Below are positions 49,502-58,892 of a DNA stretch of 64,000 nt, in pieces. The notes under the pieces are model-generated. The model saw nothing but the letters and a program-made list of their open reading frames with translations. It did no database searches and was not told where the DNA came from. Both the position numbers and the translations under genes were made by a program. Location of the stretch: positions 744,001 to 808,000 of the forward strand of contig NZ_JBHSWH010000001.1 of assembly GCF_042661025.1 (NCBI RefSeq), written 5' to 3'. Each line of letters opens with the position of its first letter. Positions within the stretch are counted from its first letter, which is position 1. This DNA comes from Flexivirga alba (GTDB lineage Bacteria; Actinomycetota; Actinomycetes; Actinomycetales; Dermatophilaceae).

Positions 49502-50119
49502 TCAGTCGAGGACCGAGCCGAAGCGCGGCTCGTGGTGCACGGCGCGGACGGCCTGCAGCACACGCGCGGTCGCCTTGTCGATGTCGGTCCAGTCGTCCAG
49601 CGGCAGCCACTCGTGGCCGGTCGCCTCGCTCGCGACGCGCACCTCGGGTTCCTCGTGACAAACAACCCGGAAGAGTACGTCGATGTGCCGCAGCTTGGTC
49701 TCGTATGTCGTGGCGATGACGTCGCCGGGGTCGATGCGAATCCCGGTCTCCTCCATGACTTCTCGCGCCACGCTCTGCGCAGGGTGCTCACCCTTCTCCA
49801 CGAGCCCACCGGGCAGGCTCACGCCGGCGCGATGGGTCTGCCGCAGCGCGAGCAGCTTCCCGTCATACTCGATGAGCGCGACCGCGCCCACGGTGAAGGT
49901 CGGCGACGCGATCCGGATGAACGGCCACACGACCTTCGACGGCGTCAGCCGGAAGAGCGCCAGCCCGAGACGCCGCAGCGCGCCCGGGTGGTCGGCTCCC
50001 CGGGGCCCCCGCGAAGTATCGGCGCGCTGCGGGGTCCCCGCGGAGGATTCGGAGGAGCGCAGCGGGGGAGAACCTTCGTGGGGTGCAGGTTCGAGCGGAG
50101 AACTTCGTGGGGCTTTCAT
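49502..50119 (-). CDS. Nudix hydrolase with repeat-derived N-terminus
   Basis: A 205-residue protein. The Nudix box GGLVEKGEHPAQSVAREVMEETGI is complete (G-x5-E-x7-REVMEE-x-G), about residues 104-127, so it should cleave nucleoside diphosphate-linked compounds with Mg2+. ATG 50119 overlaps the stop of the upstream dehydrogenase (TGATG), supporting this start. Residues 2-38 or so are then translated from the dispersed repeat at 50001-50112; the family domain begins near GALRRLGLALFRL. Confidence 0.82.
   Translation of the reverse strand: MKAPRSSPLEPAPHEGSPPLRSSESSAGTPQRADTSRGPRGADHPGALRRLGLALFRLTPSKVVWPFIRIASPTFTVGAVALIEYDGKLLALRQTHRAGVSLPGGLVEKGEHPAQSVAREVMEETGIRIDPGDVIATTYETKLRHIDVLFRVVCHEEPEVRVASEATGHEWLPLDDWTDIDKATARVLQAVRAVHHEPRFGSVLD
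50001..50112. repeat. CCCCGCGAAGT/ACTTCGTGGGG repeat unit in the Nudix N-terminus
   Basis: Carries GGCCCCCGCGAAGTAT, GGGGTCCCCGCGGAGGAT, the GGAGGAGCGCAGCGGGGGA core and two AAC(C)TTCGTGGGG ends. Same family as the array at 31842 and the unit at 59642. Confidence 0.85.
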
Positions 50120-51786
50120 CAGCCCACCTGCGCGGCCGCAGCACGTCCGGCGGCGCGGCCGGAGAAGATGCAGCCGCCGAGGAAGGTGCCCTCCAGCGAG
50201 TTGTAGCCGTGGACACCACCACCACCGAAACCAGCCGCTTCACCCGCGGCGAACAGGCCCTCGATCGGCTCACCCGTCGGATCCAGCACGCGAGACTGCA
50301 GGTCAGTCTGCAAGCCTCCCAACGACTTTCGGGTCAGCACGTGCAGCTTCACGCCGATCAGCGGGCCAGCCGCCGGGTCGAGGATGCGGTGCGGCTTCGC
50401 GACCCGGATCAACCGGTCGCCCCGATACCGCCGAGCACCCTGTATGGCGGTCAGCTGTGCGTCCTTGCTGAACGGATTGGCAACCTCACGGTCCCGCTCC
50501 ACGATCTGCCGCTCAAGCATCCGCGCGTCCAGCAATGGCTCCGGCGTTAGCGCGTTCATCCGATCCACGAGGGTCGAAATGTCATCCGCGACAACGAAAT
50601 CCGCGCCCTTCTGCTTGAACGCCTCGACCGGCCCGGGCGCGCCCTTGCGGACCCGCGACGCGAGCAGCTTCAGGTCCTTGTTCGTGATGTCGGGGTTCTG
50701 CTCCGACCCCGACAGCGCGAACTCCTTCTCGATGATCTTCTGCGTCACCACGAACCACGAGTGGTCGTATGGCGCAAGTTCCGGCATCGTCCGCAGATAG
50801 CGCAACGTCCCCAACGTGTCGAAGCCCGGCAGGTACGGATGCGGCAACCGACGGCCGAGCGCGTCGAACCACATCGGCGATGGTCCCGGCAGGACCCGGA
50901 TCGCGTGCTGCGGCCACACCGGCGCCCAATTCCTAATTCCTTCAACGTAATGCCACATGCGGTCGCGGTTCACGGTGCGCGCACCGGCCTGCTCGGTGAT
51001 GTCGATCATCCGGCCGTCGACGTATGCCGGAACCCCGGTGATCATCTCCCGCGGCGGGGTGCCCAACCGCTGGGGCCACCACTTGCGGACCAGCTCGTGA
51101 TTGCCGCCGATGCCACCGCTGCTCACGACCACCGCCTGCGCAGTGAGCTCGAAGTCGCCAACCTCGTCCCGCGACGACGCCTCTCCACGAGAAGCGTTGT
51201 CCTCGGCCAGGATTCGGCCACGCACACCGGTGACGGCCGCGCCATCCCGAACCAGCTCGTCCACCCGGTGGCGGTGCAGGAAGCGCACGTGCCCGGTCTC
51301 GACCGCGGCGAGAGCCTTGTCCGCGAACGGCTTCACCACGCCCGTGCCGGTGCCCCACGTGATGTGGAAGCGCGGGACCGAGTTGCCGTGACCGCCCGCG
51401 CGACCATCGCCTCGCTCGGCCCAGCCGACGATCCCCAGCCAGCCCATGCCGCGTTCCTTCAGCCAGGAGCGCTTCTCCCCGGCGGCGAACTCGACATACG
51501 CCCTGGCCCACTTGCTGGCCCAACTGTCCTCGTCGTCCAGCCGGTCGAATCCGGCGCTGCCCTGCCAGTCCTGCCAGGCGAGGTCGACCGAATCCTTGAT
51601 GCCCATCCGGCGCTGCTCGGGCGAGTCGACGAAGAAGAGCCCGCCGAAGGACCACCAGGCCTGCCCGCCGAGGTTCGCGGAGCTCTCCTGGTCGACGATC
51701 ACGACCTTCTTGCCGGCGGTGACGAGCTCGCCCGCGGCGACCAGGCCGGCGAGTCCGGCTCCGACGATGATGACGTCCGCGTCCAT
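50119..51786 (-). CDS. FAD-binding dehydrogenase, KstD-like
   Basis: A 555-residue flavoprotein. GAGLAGLVAAGEL (9-21) binds FAD, with an acidic strand end VDQES. SSGGIGGNHELVRKWWP and the C-terminal LFAAGEAAGFGGGGVHGYNSLEGTFLGGCIFSGRAAG match the 3-ketosteroid dehydrogenase/fumarate reductase superfamily, in the group usually called FAD-binding dehydrogenase. A steroid substrate is not established. Its stop overlaps the Nudix ATG. Confidence 0.88.
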   Translation of the reverse strand: MDADVIIVGAGLAGLVAAGELVTAGKKVVIVDQESSANLGGQAWWSFGGLFFVDSPEQRRMGIKDSVDLAWQDWQGSAGFDRLDDEDSWASKWARAYVEFAAGEKRSWLKERGMGWLGIVGWAERGDGRAGGHGNSVPRFHITWGTGTGVVKPFADKALAAVETGHVRFLHRHRVDELVRDGAAVTGVRGRILAEDNASRGEASSRDEVGDFELTAQAVVVSSGGIGGNHELVRKWWPQRLGTPPREMITGVPAYVDGRMIDITEQAGARTVNRDRMWHYVEGIRNWAPVWPQHAIRVLPGPSPMWFDALGRRLPHPYLPGFDTLGTLRYLRTMPELAPYDHSWFVVTQKIIEKEFALSGSEQNPDITNKDLKLLASRVRKGAPGPVEAFKQKGADFVVADDISTLVDRMNALTPEPLLDARMLERQIVERDREVANPFSKDAQLTAIQGARRYRGDRLIRVAKPHRILDPAAGPLIGVKLHVLTRKSLGGLQTDLQSRVLDPTGEPIEGLFAAGEAAGFGGGGVHGYNSLEGTFLGGCIFSGRAAGRAAAAQVG

Positions 51787-51891
51787 GGGGTGCACCTTTC
51801 GAAGTCGCGAAGCACCAAACCTACCCGTCGGTACTCGCGACGGTCGCTCGCGACTCAGCAAGCGTGCCCGCCGGTGCTGTTGACTGAGCGC

Positions 51892-52722
51892 ATGCCCGCC
51901 GACGAATTCGAGAGCACGGTCGAGCAGTTGTATGCCGGGCCACCCGGCCAGTTCATCGCGCAGCGCGACGCTGCGGTGAAGCGTGCCAGGGCCGCCGGCG
52001 ACAAGGAAGTGGCCGATCAGCTCAAGGCATTGCGGCGCCCAACCGTCGCCGCAGCTCTGCTCAACCAGTTGCATCGTCGGGACGGCGCGCGACTCGACGA
52101 GCTGCTCGAGCTCGGCGAGCAGCTACGGGCTGCACAGAGCAAGCTGGACGTCGCATCAATGAAATCACTGAGCGCACAGCGTAATTCGCTGGTCTCGCAG
52201 CTGACTTCCGAGATCGCGGATGCATCGGACGAGCCGTTGTCGGCCACCGTCCAGGAGCAACTGTCCGACACGCTGGTGGCTGCTGTGGCCGATGCGGCAG
52301 CCGGCCGCGCGGTCGGCAGTGGCCGACTGGTGAGCGGTTTGCGGTACAGCGGCTTCGGCGATGTCGACCTGCAGGACGCTGTCGCCATACCGCTGCGGCA
52401 ACCCCTCGAGGCACCCGACGACACACCCGAGGACGAGCCCCGGGCGGAGGAAACCGAGGACGAGACCGCACGCCGACAGGCACAGCAGCAGGCCGACGCA
52501 GAGCAGCAACTCGCGGCGGCGGCGGACGCCTTGACCGCCGCCCAGAAAGCGGAGGAATCGGCGCAGCAATCAGCCGAACTCGCCGAACGCGCCCTCACCG
52601 CGGCGCGCCGCACGGCGAAAGCCACTCGCACGCGAGCGGAGCAGGCGACTGCCGCACGGTCGGCAGCCGAGCAGGCACTCGCGGCGGCGCAGGAACTCGC
52701 AGCCGGAACTACTGAGTCGTGA
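51892..52722 (+). CDS. Conserved coiled-coil protein
   Basis: A 276-residue cytosolic protein. The N-terminal half (about 1-165) is helical with LYAGPPGQFIAQRDAAVKRARAAGDK and LRRPTVAAALLNQL, a pattern I know from uncharacterised actinobacterial proteins. The C-terminal third (about 190-270) is an Ala/Gln/Glu-rich coiled coil. No catalytic motif is seen. Its last 14 nt overlap the convergent lipoprotein gene. Confidence 0.7.
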   Translation: MPADEFESTVEQLYAGPPGQFIAQRDAAVKRARAAGDKEVADQLKALRRPTVAAALLNQLHRRDGARLDELLELGEQLRAAQSKLDVASMKSLSAQRNSLVSQLTSEIADASDEPLSATVQEQLSDTLVAAVADAAAGRAVGSGRLVSGLRYSGFGDVDLQDAVAIPLRQPLEAPDDTPEDEPRAEETEDETARRQAQQQADAEQQLAAAADALTAAQKAEESAQQSAELAERALTAARRTAKATRTRAEQATAARSAAEQALAAAQELAAGTTES

Positions 52723-53320
52723 GGACCTTCTGGCAGTAGGTCCGCAACGTCTCGGAGTCGGTGTTGTACTTCGACGGGTCGACGCTCTTACCGGCGAACC
52801 GGTCCTTGGCCATCGCGTCCAGATCGCTCGCGACAGCGGTCACCCGCACGGTGAAGCTCTTGTTGCCGGCCTGAGCGGGCAACTTGCGCAGGCTGCCCGC
52901 GACGGTCTGGAAGTTGTGCGCCGCGGAGTCCAACTTGCTCTTGGACTGCGAGGTCACCGCGCTGTTCCACTGGCTGATCGCCTGGTTGCTCTTGGTGTTG
53001 GCGGTCTTGCAAGCGGCGACCGGGTCCGCCTTGGCAGCAGGCTTGGTGCTCTTGCTCGGCTTCGCGCTGCTCGACGACGACGCCGACTTGCCGGAGGTCG
53101 AGGACGCACTGGCGGAGCTGCTGCTCAGAACCGAGCGGCTCGCCGACGGCGAGCTGCTGGTGGTCGATGACATCGACGGCAAGGTGCTCGACGCGGTGAG
53201 GCTGGGGGACGACGAGGACGTCGAGGAGCTGCCGCCGGAGCAGGCGCTCAGCCCGACGAGACCGCATGCTGCGACCGCGACGACACTCAGACGGCGGGCG
53301 TGGAGGTGGGTAGTGCTCAT
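52709..53320 (-). CDS. Serine-rich lipoprotein of unknown function
   Basis: A 203-residue exported protein. The signal peptide ends with a lipobox VGLSAC (about residue 27). A low-complexity Ser/Thr/Lys linker (about 28-100) is followed by a small helical domain beginning DPVAACKTANTKSNQAISQWN with two cysteines. ATG 53320 is chosen so that the basic residues (HARR) fall before the hydrophobic core. No family recognised. Confidence 0.68.
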   Translation of the reverse strand: MSTTHLHARRLSVVAVAACGLVGLSACSGGSSSTSSSSPSLTASSTLPSMSSTTSSSPSASRSVLSSSSASASSTSGKSASSSSSAKPSKSTKPAAKADPVAACKTANTKSNQAISQWNSAVTSQSKSKLDSAAHNFQTVAGSLRKLPAQAGNKSFTVRVTAVASDLDAMAKDRFAGKSVDPSKYNTDSETLRTYCQKVLTTQ

Positions 53321-53371
53321 CGCTCCAGAATGCCCGGCGATTCGGCGAGTCTCCAAATCGCGTGACGACGA

Positions 53372-54307
53372 TCACGCACCTTCGGACAGCACTCCCCGAG
53401 TCCCCATCGCGGGGTGGGCGTCGACCCAACTGAGCACCTGATCGGCCACCCACTCGGGGTAGTCGAGCATCGGAGTGTGTCCTTGCTCGGCGCCCTCGAC
53501 ATAGCTCCAGTGCGGGTTGGCAGCCGCCAGCGCACGCGCGGTCCGCACGTGCACCAGGCGGTCGCGCGCACCGTGCATGAGCAGAACCGGCTGCAGGATC
53601 CGGTGCATGGCCTGGGCGTAGCGACCGCGTCGAAACAGTTGCCAGAGAAGCGATTTCGTCGCCGCGAGGTATTGCGCATCGGTGTTTCCCACACGCTCCG
53701 GACGCTGTATGGCGTCGTCCAGGTGCAGTTTGTAGAGCGCCGGGCTGATCCGATCGAAGTCGCTCGTGACCAGCCGCATGGTGAAGGCCACCTGCTTCTC
53801 CACCGGCACCCGCTTTCCTTGACCCGCGAGCGCACGCGGCCCGACCACGGGAATCGAGCTGACACCGAAGCCCACGAGCACCATCGGCTCCGGTCGACTC
53901 GCAGGCGTCGGGGGTATGGCGGGATCGATCAACACCGCCCCGGCGACTGCTCGCTTGTCCAGCGCGGCAAGCTGCCCGGTCAGCAGCCCGCCCATCGAGT
54001 TGCCGATGACGATGGCCGGCCGCCCGTCGCAGGTGCTCTGCACGAAGCGCTGCAGCAGCTTCAGGTTCGCCGTGACGGTCGACTGTTCAGGCGTCGTCTG
54101 AGTGAGACCGTGCCCGCCGAGGTCGAGTGCGACGACACGGCCACGCTCGGCCAGCAGCGGCATCACGTCGGCCCAGTTGGCCCAGGACCCGCCCAGGCCG
54201 TGCACCAGAACGAAACGCGGGCCGTCCTTCGGACCGTCCTCGGTCACGTAATGGACGCGAACGCCGTCGAGGTCGACATATCGCTCACGACGTTTGGCAG
54301 TGATCAC
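53372..54307 (-). CDS. Alpha/beta hydrolase
   Basis: A 311-residue protein of the alpha/beta-hydrolase fold. HGLGGSWANW forms the oxyanion loop. The nucleophile is Ser in GNSMGG (about residue 103), the acid is Asp in HGARDRLV and the base is His in GHTPML. Esterase or lipase-like activity is likely; the substrate is unknown. Confidence 0.85.
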   Translation of the reverse strand: MITAKRRERYVDLDGVRVHYVTEDGPKDGPRFVLVHGLGGSWANWADVMPLLAERGRVVALDLGGHGLTQTTPEQSTVTANLKLLQRFVQSTCDGRPAIVIGNSMGGLLTGQLAALDKRAVAGAVLIDPAIPPTPASRPEPMVLVGFGVSSIPVVGPRALAGQGKRVPVEKQVAFTMRLVTSDFDRISPALYKLHLDDAIQRPERVGNTDAQYLAATKSLLWQLFRRGRYAQAMHRILQPVLLMHGARDRLVHVRTARALAAANPHWSYVEGAEQGHTPMLDYPEWVADQVLSWVDAHPAMGTRGVLSEGA

Positions 54308-54381
54308 CAGGACAATTTACGAGACGAGAGGTTCGCGCGGTGCGCACGTCAGATCACAGTGGCGTCACAGCCCGAGGCCGG

Positions 54382-54786
54382 TCAGCGATCGCGCGCGCTC
54401 AGGACGCAGAACTCGTTGCCCTCGGGATCTGCCAGGACGGTCCACGGCAGGTCAGCTCCCTGCCCGATGTCGATGTGGGTCGCGCCCTTGCTCACCAGCC
54501 GAGCGATCTCGGCCTCCCGGTCGTCGGACACATGCGGTGCGAGGTCGAGGTGCAGCCGGTTCTTGACCTGTTTGCCCTCCGCCGCCGTCCCGAACAACAG
54601 CACCGGCCCGAGCTCCTGCCACTGCTTCGTGGACAACGGACCCGCCCCGGCCACGTGCGCGGGTGCGATCAGCACTTCGTCGTCAGACTCCTCGACGAGT
54701 TGCCAGCCGAGGACGTCGGCCCACCAGCGCGCCAAAGTCCCCGGATCGTGGCAGTCCACCACCACGCTGTCCCACCTCAGCGACAT
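54382..54786 (-). CDS. VOC-family (glyoxalase-like) protein
   Basis: A 134-residue protein with the two beta-alpha-beta-beta-beta units of the vicinal oxygen chelate fold. SVVVDCHDPGTLARWWADVLGW opens the domain, NRLHLDLAP carries a metal-ligand His and VLADPEGNEFCVL the closing Glu. ATG 54786 is preferred. Metal-dependent or binding role; ligand unknown. Confidence 0.85.
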   Translation of the reverse strand: MSLRWDSVVVDCHDPGTLARWWADVLGWQLVEESDDEVLIAPAHVAGAGPLSTKQWQELGPVLLFGTAAEGKQVKNRLHLDLAPHVSDDREAEIARLVSKGATHIDIGQGADLPWTVLADPEGNEFCVLSARDR

Positions 54787-54809
54787 CGCGACTCCTCTCG
54801 TCATACAAC

Positions 54810-56027
54810 TTATTGAGCTTCGGGGCGGTGACCCGCCCGCAGCACCAACTCCAGCTCGAACCGCCGCTCCGGGTCGTCCAGGTCGTCGGCGAAGACGTCC
54901 CGCAGCTGTCCGAGGCGGTAGCCGACGGTCTGCGGGTGCACGTGCAGTTCCTTCGCGATCCGGCCGCGTTCGCCGCGGTGCTTGAGCCAGACAAGCAGCG
55001 TCTCGGCCAGCCGGTCACGCTGCTCCGGGCGCAGCCGGGCCATCGGCTCCAGGCATCGCGTCGCCAGGTCCTTCATCACCAGCGGATCGGCGTGCAACGC
55101 GATGGCGGTCAGGTGGTCCTCGACCCAGCGGACGCCCGCGTCGTCATACGCCAGGGCCGGCGTCGCGGCAGCCACGGCTGCCATCCGGTAGGACTCCTCC
55201 GCCCGGTCCCACGTGCGCACCGGGCCGATCCAGGCGGGTCGACCACCCAGCGTCGCGGCCAGCCTGCCGCGCTCGGTGTCGGACTCCGGAGCCCGCACGA
55301 GTATGACGACCTCACCGGTACGTCCGCTGATCAGCGCGTCGTCACCAACGGCGGCACGCAAACCCTCGCCGTGCTCGGTCGGCACCACGACTGCCACCAG
55401 CCGCGCAGGGATGGTCCAGCCGGCCCGGCCGGCCAGGCGCCGGCCCTCCACCTCCGGCAGGTTGCCGGCCAACATTCGGCGCAGCAGCGACTCGCGGCGC
55501 CGGTCACGCTCACCGACCTGGCGCGACTGCTCCTCGGTGAACCCCTCGATGCTGGCGGCCGAGATCTCGTCGATGTAGACGAAGATCGACTCGCCCAGCG
55601 GCAGCATCAGTCGGGGCTCGAGCCCGACCCGGTCGGCGATCCCCGACACCGCACGGAACGTCACACGAGCACCCAGCCGGTATGCCGAAAGGAGCGCTTC
55701 CAGGGATCGACCGGTCCGGGCCTCACCCACGCCGATCTGCCGGTAGACCGAGCGGGTGTCGGGCATCAGGGCAGGCTCGTCGCGGCCGGGCAGGTCGATG
55801 AACAACCTGCCGAGCGCGATCTCCACACCACGGCGAACTGCCGTCCCGAACTCACCTTCCAGGGGGCGGGAGTATTCGGGTATCTCCTGCGGAATGCGCG
55901 AGACGATCTCCTCGACCAGCTGGGGCAGCGAGTCCTCGAGCAGCGCGCTGATGCCCCGCGGCAGCTCCGCCCACGGCAGTTCGGCGCCGATCATGGTCGC
56001 CTTGCCGGGTCGCACAGCGCTCGCCAT
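54810..56027 (-). CDS. PucR-family transcriptional regulator
   Basis: A 405-residue protein with a GGDEF-like central region and a C-terminal PucR helix-turn-helix (GRIAKELHVHPQTVGYRLGQLRDVF, about residues 358-383). It is divergent from the ferredoxin reductase/desaturase pair with a 94-nt gap, so it probably controls acyl desaturation, perhaps in response to acyl-CoA or membrane state. The effector is unknown. Confidence 0.86.
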   Translation of the reverse strand: MASAVRPGKATMIGAELPWAELPRGISALLEDSLPQLVEEIVSRIPQEIPEYSRPLEGEFGTAVRRGVEIALGRLFIDLPGRDEPALMPDTRSVYRQIGVGEARTGRSLEALLSAYRLGARVTFRAVSGIADRVGLEPRLMLPLGESIFVYIDEISAASIEGFTEEQSRQVGERDRRRESLLRRMLAGNLPEVEGRRLAGRAGWTIPARLVAVVVPTEHGEGLRAAVGDDALISGRTGEVVILVRAPESDTERGRLAATLGGRPAWIGPVRTWDRAEESYRMAAVAAATPALAYDDAGVRWVEDHLTAIALHADPLVMKDLATRCLEPMARLRPEQRDRLAETLLVWLKHRGERGRIAKELHVHPQTVGYRLGQLRDVFADDLDDPERRFELELVLRAGHRPEAQ

Positions 56028-56055
56028 ACCGGCTCCTTTTATACCCAGACGCTAA

Positions 56056-56071
56056 AATGATGCTCCTCATT
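56056..56071. promoter_or_regulatory. Putative operator of the desaturase operon
   Basis: AATGA (56056-56060) and TCATT (56067-56071) form an inverted repeat with spacer TGCTCC in the gap between the PucR gene and the reductase gene. The local AT-richness suits a promoter. Assignment to the PucR protein is by position only. Confidence 0.4.
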
Positions 56072-56121
56072 GTAGGCGGTGGGTGGATGAATCAGCGCGA
56101 CAAGCCAATTACAGTGGGTGC

Positions 56122-57177
56122 ATGGGTTTGAAGTCGGTCGCGCTGCGCGCTGCCTCGGTGTTCACGCATCCCGCGCCGCCGCATGACTTTCTCGCGCTGA
56201 TCAACCCGTTGTCCTCGTCCCGCCAGCTGCGTGGTGTCGTGACGACGGTCCGGCCCGAGACCGCACAATCGACGACGATCGCCTTTCGGCCCGGCGACGG
56301 TTGGTCCCCGCACGACGCCGGCCAGTGGGCCCGGATCGGCGTGGAGATCGACGGCGTCCGCCAGTGGCGCTCCTACTCGCTGTCGGCTCCTGCGGGCGGC
56401 GACCCGGAGATCACCGTGACCGCGTGCGGCAAAGTCTCTTCGCACTTGGCGCACGAGACGCGCGTCGGAGACATCTTCTTCCTGGCGCCTCCGCAGGGCG
56501 AGTTCCTGCTGCCGACCGGCCCGAGACCACTGCTGATGCTTACCGGTGGCAGCGGCATCACCCCGGTGATGTCGATGGTCCGCACCCTGCTGCCGAAGCG
56601 CTCGGACGCTGACGTTGTGCTGATCCACTCTGCACGCGACCGCGAATCCGCTTTGTTCAGTGAGGAACTCGCGGAGCTGACCGAACAGCATGACGGGTTC
56701 CACGTCGTGCACCGCTACACCGCGGACGACGGCCGGATCGACTTCGGCTCGATCGCCGACCTGGACGCGCTGTGCGCCGACTGGCGCAGCCGCAAGACCT
56801 ACGTCTGCGGACCGACCGCCATGCTCGACGACGCCGAGCGCCTCTGGCAGGGCGCGAACCTTCCGGGCAGCTTGACCGTTGAGCGCTTCGAGACCGCGAA
56901 GCTCACCGAAGTCTCAGGCAACGGTGGCACGGTGATCTTCGAGAAGTCCGACCGAGAGGTCGAAGCCGACGCGAGCACTCCGTTGCTCGAAGTCGGCGAG
57001 GAAGCTGGTGTGTTGATGCCGAGTGGTTGCCGAATGGGCATCTGTCGCACCTGCCTGACCCCGCTCCTGTCCGGCCAGGTGCGCGACCTGCGCACCGGTG
57101 AGATCAACGACACCGAAGGCGACCTCATCCAAACCTGCATCTCGGCTGCCGCCGGGACATGCCACCTCGATATCTGA
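56122..57177 (+). CDS. Ferredoxin reductase partner of the desaturase
   Basis: A 351-residue electron-transfer protein: FAD domain (about 30-135, RSYSLSAPA), NAD(P) domain (about 140-255, LTGGSGITPVMSM) and a C-terminal plant-type 2Fe-2S domain with C303, C308, C311 and C339. It passes electrons from NADPH to the membrane desaturase encoded 18 nt downstream, as in the mycobacterial Rv3230c-DesA3 pair. Confidence 0.9.
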   Translation: MGLKSVALRAASVFTHPAPPHDFLALINPLSSSRQLRGVVTTVRPETAQSTTIAFRPGDGWSPHDAGQWARIGVEIDGVRQWRSYSLSAPAGGDPEITVTACGKVSSHLAHETRVGDIFFLAPPQGEFLLPTGPRPLLMLTGGSGITPVMSMVRTLLPKRSDADVVLIHSARDRESALFSEELAELTEQHDGFHVVHRYTADDGRIDFGSIADLDALCADWRSRKTYVCGPTAMLDDAERLWQGANLPGSLTVERFETAKLTEVSGNGGTVIFEKSDREVEADASTPLLEVGEEAGVLMPSGCRMGICRTCLTPLLSGQVRDLRTGEINDTEGDLIQTCISAAAGTCHLDI

Positions 57178-57195
57178 TCAAGGATCCCCAAGATC

Positions 57196-58461
57196 GTGAC
57201 TCTGACATCTGAACTGACGACCGAAACCACCGCGACCACCACGGCGCCCAAGAAGCGCACCGGCGTCCTACCGACGACCGGTGCACCGTTGGCCAGGCCC
57301 AAAGCAGCGGAACATCTGTCCGACGAACAGGTGCACCAGCTCGGCGTCGAGCTGGACGCGATCCGTGACGAGGTCATCGCCGAGCGCGGTGCGTCGGACG
57401 CGGCATACATCCGCCGGGTGATCCGCGTCGCCCGCGGGCTGGACGCCGGCGGCCGCATCACCCTCGCCTTCAGCAAGAGCAAGCTCGGCTGGACGCTCGG
57501 CACGGGTGCGATCGCGCTTTGCAAGGTCCTGGAGAACATGGAGATCGGGCACAACGTGCTGCACGGTCAGTGGGACTGGATGCGCGACCCCGACATCCAC
57601 TCCACCACCTGGGAGTGGGACTTCGTGGCGCCGGCCCGCGGCTGGCAGCACACCCACAACGACATCCACCACACCTGGACCAACGTGCTGGGCAAGGACC
57701 GCGACGTCGGCTACAACATCCTGCGGGTCAGCGACGACCAGCCGTGGCAGCCGCGCGACCTCTTCAACCCGATCGTCAACGCCGCGCTGTCGCCGCTGTT
57801 CGAGTGGGGCATCGCGTCATACGACCTCGAGTGGGACATGGTCAAGGCAGGGCTGAAGACCAAGGAAGAGTTCAACACCGACTTGGCGGCGCTGAAGAAG
57901 AAGGCGATCCGCATGGTCGCCAAGGACTACATCGCGACCCCGGCGGCCGGCCTGCTGGCCGGCAACTCCTTCAAGCGTGGTCTGGCCGGCACTGTCGTCG
58001 CCAACGGCATCCGCAACGTGTGGGCGCACGCGGTGATCTTCTGCGGGCACTTCCCCGACGGCGTCGACGTCTTCACCGAGGACATGATCGACGGTGAGAC
58101 CCGCGGCGACTGGTACATCCGCCAGATGCTCGGCTCGGCGAACCTTTCCGGCTCCAGGCTCTTCCACACCCTGACCGGCAACCTGTCGCACCAGATCGAG
58201 CACCACTGCTTCCCTGACCTGCCGTCCAACCGCTACATCGAGGTTGCGCCCAAGATGCGGGCTGTATGCCGCAAGTACGGCCTGCCCTACACCACGGGCC
58301 CGCTGCCCAAGCAGCTCTTCCAGACCTGGAAGAAGATCTGCCAGCTGGCGCTGCCGGACGAAAACCGTTGGGAGACCATCAAGGCCGTCTACTCCCCCAA
58401 CAAGGAGAAGCGTCGCCTCGCGCGTCTCGCTCTGCCGAAGGCGCCGCCGCGCACGGCCTGA
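57196..58461 (+). CDS. desA3: Membrane acyl-CoA/fatty acid desaturase, DesA3-like
   Basis: A 421-residue integral membrane di-iron enzyme. The three histidine boxes are GHNVLHG (about 115-121), HTHNDIHH (about 153-160) and HQIEHH (about 332-337). It introduces a double bond into a saturated acyl chain (delta-9 in the mycobacterial relative), fed by the upstream reductase. GTG 57196 start. The name follows the closest pathway parallel; regiospecificity is not shown by sequence. Confidence 0.9.
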   Translation: MTLTSELTTETTATTTAPKKRTGVLPTTGAPLARPKAAEHLSDEQVHQLGVELDAIRDEVIAERGASDAAYIRRVIRVARGLDAGGRITLAFSKSKLGWTLGTGAIALCKVLENMEIGHNVLHGQWDWMRDPDIHSTTWEWDFVAPARGWQHTHNDIHHTWTNVLGKDRDVGYNILRVSDDQPWQPRDLFNPIVNAALSPLFEWGIASYDLEWDMVKAGLKTKEEFNTDLAALKKKAIRMVAKDYIATPAAGLLAGNSFKRGLAGTVVANGIRNVWAHAVIFCGHFPDGVDVFTEDMIDGETRGDWYIRQMLGSANLSGSRLFHTLTGNLSHQIEHHCFPDLPSNRYIEVAPKMRAVCRKYGLPYTTGPLPKQLFQTWKKICQLALPDENRWETIKAVYSPNKEKRRLARLALPKAPPRTA

Positions 58462-58541
58462 TCAGGCGCTCGCCGATGCCCATCGGATCGGCATAGAGCT
58501 CACACAGGAGGGCCATACCGGCCGGCGGTTGAGTTGTTCGC

Positions 58542-58832
58542 ATGAACACCACAACCGCACTCCTTCAATCGGAAGCAGACCAGGACTCCGGGTTCATGCG
58601 CCGGGCCGGCCGCACCCTGCTCGGCAGCGCAGCGATCCTGATCGTCGGCGCGGGCGCCATACCGGCCGCCAGTGCCACCGCAGCCGGGGTCTCCACCGGG
58701 CTGAAGCACACCTCGTCCCAACACGCGACGCACGGCGCCGCGGTCAGCCCGAGCGCTCTGCCCAGCGAAACCAGGGCGTCCGCAGCCCGGTTCCGCGTCG
58801 GCGCCGACGGCACGCTGACTCGCCTGGACTGA
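58542..58832 (+). CDS. Small exported or membrane protein, unknown
   Basis: A 96-residue protein with one hydrophobic helix (about residues 26-46) and a possible cleavage site ASATA|AG; the rest is polar and low-complexity. No recognised family and only a weak ribosome binding site, so it may not be a real gene. Confidence 0.45.
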   Translation: MNTTTALLQSEADQDSGFMRRAGRTLLGSAAILIVGAGAIPAASATAAGVSTGLKHTSSQHATHGAAVSPSALPSETRASAARFRVGADGTLTRLD

Positions 58833-58892
58833 GCCGACGGCACCGCGGGGTCCCGGAGGTGTGCCGCCCTCTCCGACCGTTAGATTGAGGCC

